Assembly: GCF_041949975.1 (NCBI RefSeq)
Contig: NZ_JBHFQG010000006.1
Span: 1-64,000 of the forward strand
Direction: 5' to 3'
DNA: 64,000 nt
DNA from: Alteribacillus sp041949975
Lineage (GTDB): Bacteria > Bacillota > Bacilli > Bacillales > Marinococcaceae
This document shows positions 26,071 through 35,292 of this stretch, piece by piece. The position numbers and the translations under genes are program-made. The notes under the pieces were generated by a model, which was not told the origin of the DNA, ran no database searches, and saw only the letters and a list, made by a program, of their open reading frames with translations. How positions within the stretch are numbered: position 1 is the stretch's first letter; each line of letters opens with the position of its first letter.

Positions 26071-26673
26071 ATGACCTTTCGATACCCTGGCGGGAAAAAA
26101 TATGTGTATCCCTCTGTCTCTTCTTACAATAAAAATTTAAAATCCGTTAATAAAAAGTTTGGGAACAGGGGTATGTCACTTGAAGAAGATCTTAACGAAA
26201 CCAATAAATATTATCAATCAACAGGTCGATGCATTATACACAAAAAACCAACCCCTATCCAAATTGTAAATGTAGATTACCCGAAAAGAAGTGCTGCCAA
26301 AATAACAGAAGCGTATTTTATGCAGCCATCTACTACAGATTACAACGGTGTTTACCGGGGCCGTTATATTGATTTTGAAGCGAAAGAAACCCGTAATAAA
26401 ACATCGTTTCCTTTTAGCAATATACACGTCCACCAAGCGGAACATATGAAGAGTATTATAAAGCACGATGGCATTACATTTGTTATTATACGTTTTTCTT
26501 TACTTAATGAAACATATTTTTACGATGCTTCATATTTTATTTGGTGGTATTTTGAACAGAAAAAACGCAAATCGATACCAAAAAGCGACATTGAAAAAAA
26601 CGGTCATTTCATCTCAGAAGGGTATGCGCCGCGCTTAGATTACCTAACTGTCATTGATGAAATATATTTTTAA
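26071..26673 (+). CDS. recU: Holliday junction resolvase RecU
   Basis: A 200-residue resolvase that cuts four-way DNA junctions in recombination and chromosome segregation. The core is visible in GVYRGRYIDFEAKETRNK (about 92-109), where the acidic residues and lysine coordinate the catalytic metals, and INxHQAEHM in FSNIHVHQAEHMKSI (about 114-128). AAGGAAGGTG precedes the ATG. ponA follows 94 bp on, as in B. subtilis where the pair is one operon. Confidence 0.92.
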   Translation: MTFRYPGGKKYVYPSVSSYNKNLKSVNKKFGNRGMSLEEDLNETNKYYQSTGRCIIHKKPTPIQIVNVDYPKRSAAKITEAYFMQPSTTDYNGVYRGRYIDFEAKETRNKTSFPFSNIHVHQAEHMKSIIKHDGITFVIIRFSLLNETYFYDASYFIWWYFEQKKRKSIPKSDIEKNGHFISEGYAPRLDYLTVIDEIYF

Positions 26674-26767
26674 AAGATGTAACTTTTTTAAAAATTAGTC
26701 GTCTAATAATACGCATGTCAGCCGGCGTATACGTAATCGGCATCTACAGAAAGGAAGAATACGTAAT

Positions 26768-29530
26768 ATGAGCGAAAATTACCGTTCACGACAAGAAAGA
26801 CGCAAAGCAGAAGAAAATTCTAAGCGCACTCATAAAAAAACAAATAAAGAAACCAAGCCAAAAAGATCAATTTGGCGGAAGGTATTTATATCTCTTTTTA
26901 TAGCAGGTCTTGTTTTATTTACCGCAGGAACGATTACAGCGGTGGCAATGATAAGCAAAGCTCCCGCGCTGGATCCGGATGAACTTATTTTTTCCCAAGC
27001 AGCAGAGATTTATGACCAAAATGGAGAGGAAATCACCCGGCTGCAAGCAGGCGAAAATAGAGATTTAATTGATATAAATGAACTGCCTGAACATGCAAAA
27101 GCAGCTTTTGTAGCAGTCGAGGACGTTCGGTTTTACGATCACTTTGGAATTGACATCCGCCGCGTATTCGGAGCCGTTGCAGCAAATATCACTGGTGGTT
27201 TTGGGGCAGAAGGAGCTAGTACCATTACACAGCAAGTTGTAAAAAATGCATTTCTCTCTCCCGATAAGACCATTACACGTAAAGTTCAAGAGCAGTATCT
27301 TGCCATACGTCTTGAACAGCAATACAGCAAGAACCAAATACTCGAAATGTATTTAAATCTTATTTATTTTAATCAGGGAGCTTACGGTATTGGAGAAGCT
27401 TCAAAAATCTATTTTAATAAATCGGATATCTCAGAGCTAACGATTGAAGATGCAGCTTTACTCGCTGCTATTCCAAGAAGACCAAGTTATTATGACCCTA
27501 CTCAAAACCCTGAGGCAGCCCAAGATAGGCGTGACAGAGTGATAAGTTTAATGGAAGAGCATGACTTCATTTCCGCAGAAGATGCTAAACAAGCAATGAG
27601 CGTATCTGTTGAAGAACAAATTGATTATAATCCTACGGAAGAAGGTGTAGTTTACGATTCTTTTATAACTCACGTCCAAAATGAACTAGAGGATGTGGAC
27701 GGTATAACATCTTCAGACATTTATTCAGCTGGATTAAAGGTTTACACAACATTGGATAAAAACGCCCAGGATTTTGCTGAAGAAGTTATTCAAACCGATC
27801 AGCATATTGGCAATTATCCGGATCGTGATGAATTTCAGGTTGGGTTTACTCTCCTTGATACAGAGACTGGAGCTATAAAAGCAATGGTAGGTAATCACCA
27901 AGGTCAGGATATAGCTAGAGGACTGAATTATGCTACTCGTGCTAATGCCCAGCCAGGGTCCACTATTAAGCCTTTGTTGGATTATGGTCCTGCAATTGAA
28001 CACAACCAGTGGTCTACGTATCATCAATTAGAAGATGCACCTCATGAATATTCCACTGGACAGGAAATCAGAAACTATTCCGGCAATTATGCTGGTAACG
28101 TTAGTATTAGGGAAGCTCTTGTTCGTTCATTAAATATTCCAGCTGTTAAAGCCCTTCAGGAAACCGGCCTGGAGGAAGCCGGAGAATTCGTCCGCGGCCT
28201 GGGTATTCCTATGGAAAATGTAAACGAAGCAGCAGCACTCGGTGGAGTCAGTGAAGGTGTATCCAGTCTCGAAATGGCAGGAGCTTATGCGGCCTTTGGG
28301 AATAATGGGAATTATACGGAACCGTATGCCGTACGGAAAATTGAATTTCCAGACGGTCGGGAAATTAATTTAGAGCCGGAATCTACTCGTGCTATGAATG
28401 ATTATACAGCCTATATGATTACTGACATGCTAAAAGATGTGTTAACTGATGAAAGAGGAACCGGTCGGGCAGCTAACATTCCTGGGCTTCCAGTTGCCGG
28501 AAAAACAGGAACGACAAACTTTACAGATGAAGAGCATCAACAGTTTAATATACCTTCCGGCGGGGATCCTGATGTATGGTTTACAGGCTACACTACTCAG
28601 TATACAGCTTCTGTCTGGACGGGGTTCAGCGGAAGAAGAGGCGAAAATTACCTCATTAATGACGAAAGTGATATTGCTAAAGATATTTTCCGTACCATCA
28701 TGGGCAAAGTTTCTGAAGAAGTAGATACTCCTGATTTTGAAAAACCTGATTCTGTGGAAGAAATAGAAATTGAAAAAGACACCGGAAAACGCGCAAGTCC
28801 TTTTACACCTTCTGATCAAACCATCACAGAACTATTTGTAAAAGGAACTGGCCCCGAAGATGTGTCTAAAGAGTATACTACACCTAATGAAATAAGCGGC
28901 TTAAATGCTTCTTATAATGAAGAAACAGATGAAATACAATTAAGCTGGGACTATGATGAAGACGAACTGGATGGCAGAGCTTTCGAAATAGAGCACAGAG
29001 TGAGTGACGGAAGTTATCAATCCATCAGTACACAAAGTGAAATGGCTTACTCTCTGTCTAATCCTGAAAAAGGTACTACTCATCAATTTAGAGTTACAGT
29101 AATAAACCAAGAAGGGCCTGACGATTCAAGCGACTCAGCAGAAGTGCAGGTTAACGTGCCTGACCCTGAAGAGACTGAAGAAGAATTAGATGAAAGCGAA
29201 GACCAAAAGGAAGAAGAAAGTGAAAGCGAAAACGAAGAAGAGCCTGGAGAAAATGACACATCAAATGACAATGGCCAAAGCGATGAAAATGGTAATAACA
29301 ATGGTAACCAAAATGGCAATGGCAACGATAATGGCAACGGTAATGGCAATGGGAATGGCAATGGGAATGGCAACAATAATGGTAATGGTAATGGGAATGG
29401 AAATGGTGATAACGAAGACAATGAAGAAGATACGAAAGAGCCCCAGCCAGACGACGATGAAGATGAAAATGAAGACGATGATCAGGACAGTGAAGAGGCC
29501 TCTACCTCCGATACAAATAACGATAGTTAA
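26768..29530 (+). CDS. ponA: Penicillin-binding protein 1 (class A), PBP1A/1B
   Basis: A bifunctional wall synthase of 920 residues. It has one N-terminal anchor (about 38-62), a glycosyltransferase-51 domain with EDVRFYDHFGID (about 118-129) and GASTITQQVVKNAF (about 150-163), and a transpeptidase domain with the active-site STIK (near 397), SLN (near 453) and KTGTT (near 578). A fibronectin-III-like domain covers about 705-797. The last 120 residues are an extremely acidic, Asn/Gly-rich extracellular tail. The same tail layout occurs in B. subtilis PonA. The gene follows recU. Confidence 0.92.
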   Translation: MSENYRSRQERRKAEENSKRTHKKTNKETKPKRSIWRKVFISLFIAGLVLFTAGTITAVAMISKAPALDPDELIFSQAAEIYDQNGEEITRLQAGENRDLIDINELPEHAKAAFVAVEDVRFYDHFGIDIRRVFGAVAANITGGFGAEGASTITQQVVKNAFLSPDKTITRKVQEQYLAIRLEQQYSKNQILEMYLNLIYFNQGAYGIGEASKIYFNKSDISELTIEDAALLAAIPRRPSYYDPTQNPEAAQDRRDRVISLMEEHDFISAEDAKQAMSVSVEEQIDYNPTEEGVVYDSFITHVQNELEDVDGITSSDIYSAGLKVYTTLDKNAQDFAEEVIQTDQHIGNYPDRDEFQVGFTLLDTETGAIKAMVGNHQGQDIARGLNYATRANAQPGSTIKPLLDYGPAIEHNQWSTYHQLEDAPHEYSTGQEIRNYSGNYAGNVSIREALVRSLNIPAVKALQETGLEEAGEFVRGLGIPMENVNEAAALGGVSEGVSSLEMAGAYAAFGNNGNYTEPYAVRKIEFPDGREINLEPESTRAMNDYTAYMITDMLKDVLTDERGTGRAANIPGLPVAGKTGTTNFTDEEHQQFNIPSGGDPDVWFTGYTTQYTASVWTGFSGRRGENYLINDESDIAKDIFRTIMGKVSEEVDTPDFEKPDSVEEIEIEKDTGKRASPFTPSDQTITELFVKGTGPEDVSKEYTTPNEISGLNASYNEETDEIQLSWDYDEDELDGRAFEIEHRVSDGSYQSISTQSEMAYSLSNPEKGTTHQFRVTVINQEGPDDSSDSAEVQVNVPDPEETEEELDESEDQKEEESESENEEEPGENDTSNDNGQSDENGNNNGNQNGNGNDNGNGNGNGNGNGNGNNNGNGNGNGNGDNEDNEEDTKEPQPDDDEDENEDDDQDSEEASTSDTNNDS
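29287..29411 (+). repeat. Coding hexanucleotide repeat (Asn-Gly) in the ponA tail
   Basis: About 20 copies of degenerate AATGGN units (AATGGTAATAACAATGG style) code for a run of Asn-Gly and Asn-Asn. This is a slippage-prone array whose length could vary between strains without frameshift, since its unit is six bases. Confidence 0.7.
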
Positions 29531-29550
29531 AATGAAGAAAGTGACTAATG

Positions 29551-29623
29551 TATTGGTAAAACTCGGCTTATCTCCGAATCCTTATGGCGAATGCCGCAGT
29601 TTCGCTTATACTGTTTACCAATA
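29551..29623. repeat. 73-nt palindromic element after ponA
   Basis: TATTGGTAAA (29551) and TTTACCAATA (29614) are perfect 10-bp inverted ends. Inside, AACTCGGC and GCCGCAGTT form a second stem with a one-base bulge. Neither strand has a T run next to the outer stem, so it is not an ordinary terminator. The length and closed ends look like a dispersed non-coding repeat. Confidence 0.6.
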
Positions 29624-29650
29624 AAAAAGTTACACTTACCTTCCCTAAAA

Positions 29651-29708
29651 GTATAAAAAACCACCTGCCAAGCTGATAAAATCAGCTTTAGCAGGTGGTT
29701 TCTTTTTA
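29651..29708. terminator. Bidirectional terminator between ponA and dynA
   Basis: AACCACCTGC and GCAGGTGGTT form an outer stem, and AAGCTGAT and ATCAGCTT an inner one, giving an 18-bp hairpin with T-rich flanks (TTTCTTTTT). It serves ponA and dynA, which converge here. Confidence 0.85.
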
Positions 29709-32700
29709 GTTAACGTGAAGAGCTTTTTCAATAAATTGATGTTCCTCTTCTAAATCTTGCTTTCGGGAAGGATCCAGCATCCAAGCTGCTCGTTCTTTTT
29801 CTTTATTCGCTTCTTTTTCCAGTTCTTCTTTTCCCCACTCTGTTAGATCCTTAATATAATTTCTTAAACTTTCGTAAGCATTTCTTTCAAATTCGCTAAC
29901 TAACCGATTCGTTTCCTTTTGAACCTGATCTATTGCTTTTTCTTTTAATACTAATGCTTTTTTATTTTCAAAAAAATCTTTGTTTGATTGATAAATATCC
30001 AATAACAATTCTTTCTGAAAAGAAAAATCATCATAAATCGTTATTTTTCCGCTTAGATCCACTGGCAGTGATGGCGTCAAGAGATGCATTCCTTCCCCCG
30101 CTTCCTTTTGTAAAAAGGATTGCAAGTATGACATCATGCGTTTTTTCAATTGCTCTTCTATTCGAATGAGAATAGTTTCTTGCTCTTGAGAAACATATTT
30201 TCTAACAAACCCTTCAAGCTCTTGCACAGCACCTCTCAGCTGGGCTTTTTGCTGTTTTTTAGTTGTGCCTGTAACAGTAGACGGGTTAATGGCATGAGGA
30301 AAATAATCTTGTACAATAAAAGCTGTCCTTTCTTTTAAAAAAGCCGATTGCTGCTGTAGTTCCTCTTCTAACGAAGGCAATAAAAAATCCAAGTTGAAAT
30401 CATCTAGTTTTTCAACAAATACATTTACCTTTTTCTCACGATCATTCAGCTGTATCTTTAATGAGTGCTCATCATTTGAAAAAGAAGTTAAAATGTCATT
30501 GGTTTGTCCATAAATATTTCGCCAGAGAGATCGAATTTTCTTAAGATGTAATACTTTTAATTGATCCCATGTTGAACGGGTAAATGCTTCTTCAAAGTCC
30601 AAAAATGCTTGGCCGGTTTTACCTTCCAACTCGATGTGCTGTTTCATCTTCAATCCATCTTTACTAGATAAGGCAAATAAACGCGGCTTGGTAATACCAT
30701 TTTTATAAAGCTGTTCTTTTACATGATGCTGAACACCGTTTAACTCAAATGGAGTGGCAGCTAAATCAGCTGCATTGATAATGAAAAACAGCTTATCGGA
30801 CTCAAAGTTCTCATTAGCTCGTCCTAGCTGCTGCAAGAACACTTGATCCGCTTTTGAAAAAGCATGATTATAATAAGTTAAATAAAATATAGCATCGGAT
30901 CGCTTTATTTGCTCAAATGCTACATTGGTATGCCTTCCATGAATCGAATTCACTCCTGGAGTATCAATTAACTCCAATCCTTGTTCTGTCCATTCACAAT
31001 CATAATGGATGACAACCTCTTTTATCATACAAGCTTTCTCTTCTTTGGCCACCCACTCTTTGAGGTCTTCCAACGTTGTTACAATAGATGTTCCCGGCTT
31101 TATTGTTTGTTTTCTTATGCTTTGCTGCAAGGTATAAAGATAATCTGCATACATCCGCTGATACCCATTTATAAGGGAATTTTTTGGTTTCTTCCACTGC
31201 TCTATAGAATTTAAGTCTGTTTGAACAGCAAGCTCTCTTGCTGCTGCTTGTATTTCACTATCTAAAAATTCTTCGTCTTTAATGTAAATAATCACACTTT
31301 GGTCGGGATGTTCTACCGTGCTTTTCTTTACTCTGTTCACGGCTGCTGTCGTAGGATGAGGTGAAACAGGCAAAATGTTTTCGCCGAGCATAGCATTAAT
31401 AAAACTTGACTTACCAGCACTAAACGCTCCAAATAAAGAAATGACAGCCGAATTATTTTCATATTGTTGCATCAGCTGATGCAGCTTCTCTTTCTCCTCT
31501 GAAAATACTTTTCGTTGTTGGAAGAGCTTTAAATATTGTTTCAAGTCCTTAATAAATGAGTCATCCACAATAATTCGTTCTTCTGGTAAGGAAGAATTTG
31601 TTTCCTCTTCGGCAATCACACTTTCTTCTTCTTCTTGGACAATATGAATGTCTGGAGCCGGGTCATCGGGGTACGATTTTGCTGCAGCTTGTTGAAGCAA
31701 CTCCAAAAAGTTTGTATTTTTTTGTCTGTTATCTAACCAATCCTGAAGCTCAATGATTTTATGATCATAGGTTTGTTCGATTTGTTCCCATTTCTCCCAT
31801 TCTTCTTTTAAATAAGCAGCAGAGCTTAGTTTATTTTCTATTTCTTTTTTTCTTTGGTCATAATATTTATCTATTGCCTGTTCATATTGTTGAAAAAATG
31901 AGACCGTATTTGTCTTTATTATTTTTACTATTTCATCAGTCACATTTTTTGTAAATGTATAAACAAAATTACGGTCCATTTCTGAAGTAGTGGCGAAACG
32001 TTTTAAAAGCAGTTCGTCAGCTGCAAAAGAAAGATCCTGGATGCTCTTTTCATAGTTGATATCATCTTTAAAATATTCTTTATCTAAAAGCAATTTTCGT
32101 ATATGAAACAATAGTTGTGTTTTAATTTTTTCATTTAATTCATTTAGTAATTCATCAAGACGGGCTTGTTTTTCAGCTTCTGTTTTTCTTTTTGAAAAAA
32201 ACATACCGACTTTAAAGTTTTTTTGCTGACTCTCAAGCCACGATTGCGCTTTTTCAGTAGTCGTGTAAGGAAAAAGAATAACATTTTTAAATATTTGATT
32301 TCTTTCGTTATATATGGATTGAATAGCTTCCTGCTTTTCTTGATCCATTTTTAAAAGGGTTTGTTCCAGCTGATCACTTTGTTTCGCATCCTCTGGACTA
32401 ATACCCTTTTCTATTATTTCTACTTTCCAACGCTCAAATTCTTCTTGCTTATCTTCTTGTATTTTTTCCATCAATTGATAAACTGCAGCATTTTCAAGCA
32501 TTGTTTTACTTTGATCTATGAGCGAACTGCTATTATAGATAACAGCCTTCAAGTAAGATTCCAGCTTGTTATATTGATTAAAAGGGTGATCTTCTTTCTT
32601 CATAGATGTGAAAAATATTTGAACAGGTTTTATTTCATACTTAGCAAGCATACTGCGTACCGAGTTTTCAAAAGATTGTAAAGTTAATTCTTTTTCATTG

Positions 32701-33293
32701 TGTTTATCAATTTGATTAATGACTAATATAATAGGTTTGTTTTCACTCGTTAACTTTTTAAGGAATTCTATATTTGTTTCGGATTGCACGTGATTATAAT
32801 CCGTTACATAAACAATCATATCAGTAGTATAAAGCTGTTCTGTTGTTACAAGTTGATGGTTATCGTCAGTAGAATCTACCCCTGGAGTGTCGAAAATCTT
32901 TCCATGATCTGATAAAAATGGCAGCGGTGCAAAAATGTTAATGGTTTGAATAGCTTCTCCATCCATCCCCCATCTTTTTGCTTGATCCCAGGGAATTTCT
33001 TCTTCCCAGGTTTCTACTTCCCCATTCGTATTTGTTACTTCTAATTTTATTGCTCCATTCTGAATGGCTATAATGTTGGCACTGGTTGGAATCGGACTTG
33101 TGGGTAATAATTCGCTTCCTAAAAGACGGTTTAACAATGTTGATTTTCCCGCAGAAAAATGGCCGCAAAAAGCTACTTCAAAAGAAGCCTCTTTTACTTT
33201 TTTATTTAAAAGCTCTATTCTTATTTTATCCTCGGGATAAAAGGGAAGTTCTTCAAGTGACGACATCAATGTTTTAGTTTGTACTTCCGTCAT
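29706..33293 (-). CDS. dynA: Bacterial dynamin, two fused modules
   Basis: A 1195-residue dynamin-like GTPase of the same size as B. subtilis DynA (YpbR), a two-module fusion that tethers and fuses membranes. Module one has the P-loop GHFSAGKSTLLNRLLG (about 44-59), FDTPGVDST (about 137-145) and the specificity motif NQID (about 192-195). Module two has GAFSAGKSSFINAMLG (about 620-635), IDTPGVNS (about 777-784) and INAADLA. Coiled helices separate the two. It is 38 bp after ypoC on the same strand, so it may be expressed with the nth cluster. Confidence 0.92.
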   Translation of the reverse strand: MTEVQTKTLMSSLEELPFYPEDKIRIELLNKKVKEASFEVAFCGHFSAGKSTLLNRLLGSELLPTSPIPTSANIIAIQNGAIKLEVTNTNGEVETWEEEIPWDQAKRWGMDGEAIQTINIFAPLPFLSDHGKIFDTPGVDSTDDNHQLVTTEQLYTTDMIVYVTDYNHVQSETNIEFLKKLTSENKPIILVINQIDKHNEKELTLQSFENSVRSMLAKYEIKPVQIFFTSMKKEDHPFNQYNKLESYLKAVIYNSSSLIDQSKTMLENAAVYQLMEKIQEDKQEEFERWKVEIIEKGISPEDAKQSDQLEQTLLKMDQEKQEAIQSIYNERNQIFKNVILFPYTTTEKAQSWLESQQKNFKVGMFFSKRKTEAEKQARLDELLNELNEKIKTQLLFHIRKLLLDKEYFKDDINYEKSIQDLSFAADELLLKRFATTSEMDRNFVYTFTKNVTDEIVKIIKTNTVSFFQQYEQAIDKYYDQRKKEIENKLSSAAYLKEEWEKWEQIEQTYDHKIIELQDWLDNRQKNTNFLELLQQAAAKSYPDDPAPDIHIVQEEEESVIAEEETNSSLPEERIIVDDSFIKDLKQYLKLFQQRKVFSEEKEKLHQLMQQYENNSAVISLFGAFSAGKSSFINAMLGENILPVSPHPTTAAVNRVKKSTVEHPDQSVIIYIKDEEFLDSEIQAAARELAVQTDLNSIEQWKKPKNSLINGYQRMYADYLYTLQQSIRKQTIKPGTSIVTTLEDLKEWVAKEEKACMIKEVVIHYDCEWTEQGLELIDTPGVNSIHGRHTNVAFEQIKRSDAIFYLTYYNHAFSKADQVFLQQLGRANENFESDKLFFIINAADLAATPFELNGVQHHVKEQLYKNGITKPRLFALSSKDGLKMKQHIELEGKTGQAFLDFEEAFTRSTWDQLKVLHLKKIRSLWRNIYGQTNDILTSFSNDEHSLKIQLNDREKKVNVFVEKLDDFNLDFLLPSLEEELQQQSAFLKERTAFIVQDYFPHAINPSTVTGTTKKQQKAQLRGAVQELEGFVRKYVSQEQETILIRIEEQLKKRMMSYLQSFLQKEAGEGMHLLTPSLPVDLSGKITIYDDFSFQKELLLDIYQSNKDFFENKKALVLKEKAIDQVQKETNRLVSEFERNAYESLRNYIKDLTEWGKEELEKEANKEKERAAWMLDPSRKQDLEEEHQFIEKALHVN

Positions 33294-33331
33294 AATATTT
33301 CCTCGCTTTTTGAAAGATGTTCATCAGGTGT

Positions 33332-33856
33332 TTATTTACGTTGTTCCTTTATTTTCACAACCGCAAATTGCTTTTTATTTTCAACAAATAATTCGTTTAA
33401 TTGCACAAAGCTGTGATAATGGTCCGGCGTTTGTATTAAAAAAGCAAGTCTTTCTCCTGCATTGACAGGTGCTTTTGGCAATTCGTGAGCTGCTTCTTTT
33501 AAAAATTCCGAGTTTACAGCAGGTACTTTCAATCTATTCATCCACCAAAGTGCGTTCATTAACGCAGCAATATGCTTAATCATTAAAGGCCTTGCGACTT
33601 TTCTATTGCGTGCTTCATATAAAGAGTTTAACACTTTTTTATCGTTTTCCCATTCTTTTTGAATAATTGGTATATATTTTAGTGGATGATACCATGGGAT
33701 TGATTCTAATTTATCGTTGTACCACAATATTTCAGCCATAAAAGGAATTTCAAAAATATCAGCTTTTGCAACAGCTTCTTCTTCTAAAGTGATCGTAGTT
33801 TGGGAGGTATAAAATGGTGCCGCTGCCAACTCTTTTGGAAGCTTCAACTCAACCAT
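33332..33856 (-). CDS. ypoC: YpoC-like protein
   Basis: A 174-residue protein of the YpoC family, found next to nth and dnaD in Bacillus. It is helical with aromatic-rich patches (WWMNRLKVPAVNSEFL, IPWYHPLKYIPIIQKEW). The function is unknown. Its start overlaps the nth stop by 8 bases, and AGGAGG precedes the ATG, so translation is likely coupled. Confidence 0.8.
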   Translation of the reverse strand: MVELKLPKELAAAPFYTSQTTITLEEEAVAKADIFEIPFMAEILWYNDKLESIPWYHPLKYIPIIQKEWENDKKVLNSLYEARNRKVARPLMIKHIAALMNALWWMNRLKVPAVNSEFLKEAAHELPKAPVNAGERLAFLIQTPDHYHSFVQLNELFVENKKQFAVVKIKEQRK

Positions 33857-34511
33857 GATAAACCTCCTGATTTTTCATTCTCTTTTTTCCTTCCCTGCAC
33901 ATGTCAAGAAGTGGGCATATATGACATTGCGGGGATTTGGCCTTACAGTGATAACGTCCAAAAAAAATTAATCTGTGGTGGGTTACCGCCCATTGATCCT
34001 TTGGAATTTTTTTCATTAACGTTTCTTCTACTTCTCTGACGTTATCTTTCCAGCGGCAGATTCCCAAGCGTTTTGAAACTCTTTCAACATGAGTGTCTAC
34101 AGCAATTGCAGGAGTGTCAAAAGCCACAGAAGCTACGACATTGGCTGTCTTTCGCCCAACTCCTGCCAGACTCATCAACTCTTCACGTGTACGCGGGACT
34201 TCACCGTTATATTGTTCGATTAAGGACTGAGACAACTTTTTTATATTTTTTGCCTTATTTCGATATAATCCGATAGATCGGATATCTTGTTCAAGTTCTT
34301 CCTGACTTACTTCCACATAATCTTTAGGGGTTTTATATTTTTCAAATAGTGCAGGGGTAACCTTGTTAACAAGGGCATCTGTACATTGAGCAGACAACAC
34401 TACGGCAATAAGAAGTTCAAATGGATTAGAATGGGTTAATTCGCATTCAGCCTCGGGAAACATCTCTCCTATATGCTTAAGAGCTTCTTGAACTTGTGTT
34501 TTTGTTAACAT
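33849..34511 (-). CDS. nth: Endonuclease III
   Basis: A 220-residue base-excision repair enzyme that removes oxidised pyrimidines and nicks the abasic site. It has the helix-hairpin-helix LMSLAGVGRKTANVV (about 109-123) with the catalytic lysine, the catalytic aspartate in VDTHVERVSKRLG (about 133-145), and a C-terminal 4Fe-4S cluster with cysteines spaced C-x6-C-x2-C-x5-C (CKAKSPQCHICPLLDMC). I start at ATG 34511, where AAAGGAG lies 7 bases before it, and an upstream ATG at 34541 overlaps dnaD. It lies between dnaD and ypoC. Confidence 0.93.
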   Translation of the reverse strand: MLTKTQVQEALKHIGEMFPEAECELTHSNPFELLIAVVLSAQCTDALVNKVTPALFEKYKTPKDYVEVSQEELEQDIRSIGLYRNKAKNIKKLSQSLIEQYNGEVPRTREELMSLAGVGRKTANVVASVAFDTPAIAVDTHVERVSKRLGICRWKDNVREVEETLMKKIPKDQWAVTHHRLIFFGRYHCKAKSPQCHICPLLDMCREGKKRMKNQEVYHG

Positions 34512-34527
34512 TCTTTTGACTCCTTTT

Positions 34528-35223
34528 TTAGGTTTCATCAAGCCAATTTATGTTAGGATACTGCGGCAGGTCTTCCTTCCCTTTACTGTTTGGCCGTTTC
34601 CCTTTTTGGTATGGCCTGAATTTTTCACCATACACTTTTGCTTCCTGAGGTGATTTAACCCCATTTTTATGCCATTCATGTAAAATACGGTCCATATAGC
34701 GAAGGTTCAGTTTGCCTGATATAACTGCTTCACGCAACGCTGATTTAATCAACTCTGGTTTATATTTATCCTGGTCAAGCCATACTTTGATCGTTTCATA
34801 TTCCATTGGAGAAAGCGGCCGTGAAAACTCTTCTTCAAATATTTCATATAGTTTTCCATCTTCATTTGTATTTTCGCTTTCATTTTCACTAAACATTTCC
34901 TGTAAAATTCTTTCATACAGTGGAGTAAGAGAATACGTTTCATACATAACCTGATTTTCATCTTGATTTTCTTCCATTCGTAAAAAATCATTTTTTATTA
35001 ATGAACGTAATAGTTCCGAGCATTCACTAACTGTTACAGCCATACGCTCTGATAATTCAGCCGGAGTAGGGAAAGGATGATTGTCTTCTATGAAGCGATG
35101 GATATGAAGTAAAAGCATCATTTCCGTTTCATTTAATCCAAGCCTGGCATAGTAATCAAACAATAACTTGGAAATAGATGAATGTCCATACTGCATTAAT
35201 GCCACAATCTGAGACCGCTCCAT
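34528..35223 (-). CDS. dnaD: DNA replication initiation protein DnaD
   Basis: A 231-residue primosome protein that helps DnaA-dependent and restart loading of the DnaC helicase. The N-terminal winged-helix (about 1-100, with FPTPAELSERMAVTVSECSELL) makes oligomers. The C-terminal DnaD/DnaB-type domain (about 125-205, ALREAVISGKLNLRYMDRIL) binds DNA. AGAGGAGG precedes the ATG. It follows the asnS terminator, so it needs its own promoter or read-through. Confidence 0.92.
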   Translation of the reverse strand: MERSQIVALMQYGHSSISKLLFDYYARLGLNETEMMLLLHIHRFIEDNHPFPTPAELSERMAVTVSECSELLRSLIKNDFLRMEENQDENQVMYETYSLTPLYERILQEMFSENESENTNEDGKLYEIFEEEFSRPLSPMEYETIKVWLDQDKYKPELIKSALREAVISGKLNLRYMDRILHEWHKNGVKSPQEAKVYGEKFRPYQKGKRPNSKGKEDLPQYPNINWLDET

Positions 35224-35254
35224 TATTTTCCTCCTCTCCGCACTCTAAATTTAA

Positions 35255-35279
35255 TAGAAAAACCCCCAAAAAAGGGGGA
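35255..35279 (-). terminator. Terminator of asnS
   Basis: On the minus strand CCCCC-TTTTTT-GGGGG is followed by TTTTTC. It lies 15 bases after the asnS stop and separates it from dnaD. Confidence 0.8.
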
Positions 35280-35292
35280 GATTCAGATATTA

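Noticed and set aside
29083..29421. Minus-strand low-complexity frame opposite ponA
   Set aside because: A Pro/Leu/Ser-rich mirror of the Asn-Gly repeat; typical shadow frame.
29190..29624. Long plus-strand reading frame overlapping the end of ponA
   Set aside because: It is the repeat-rich ponA tail read in another frame (Met/Lys-rich low complexity). The last part, LSPNPYGECRSFAYTVYQ, comes from the palindromic element and has no ribosome site.
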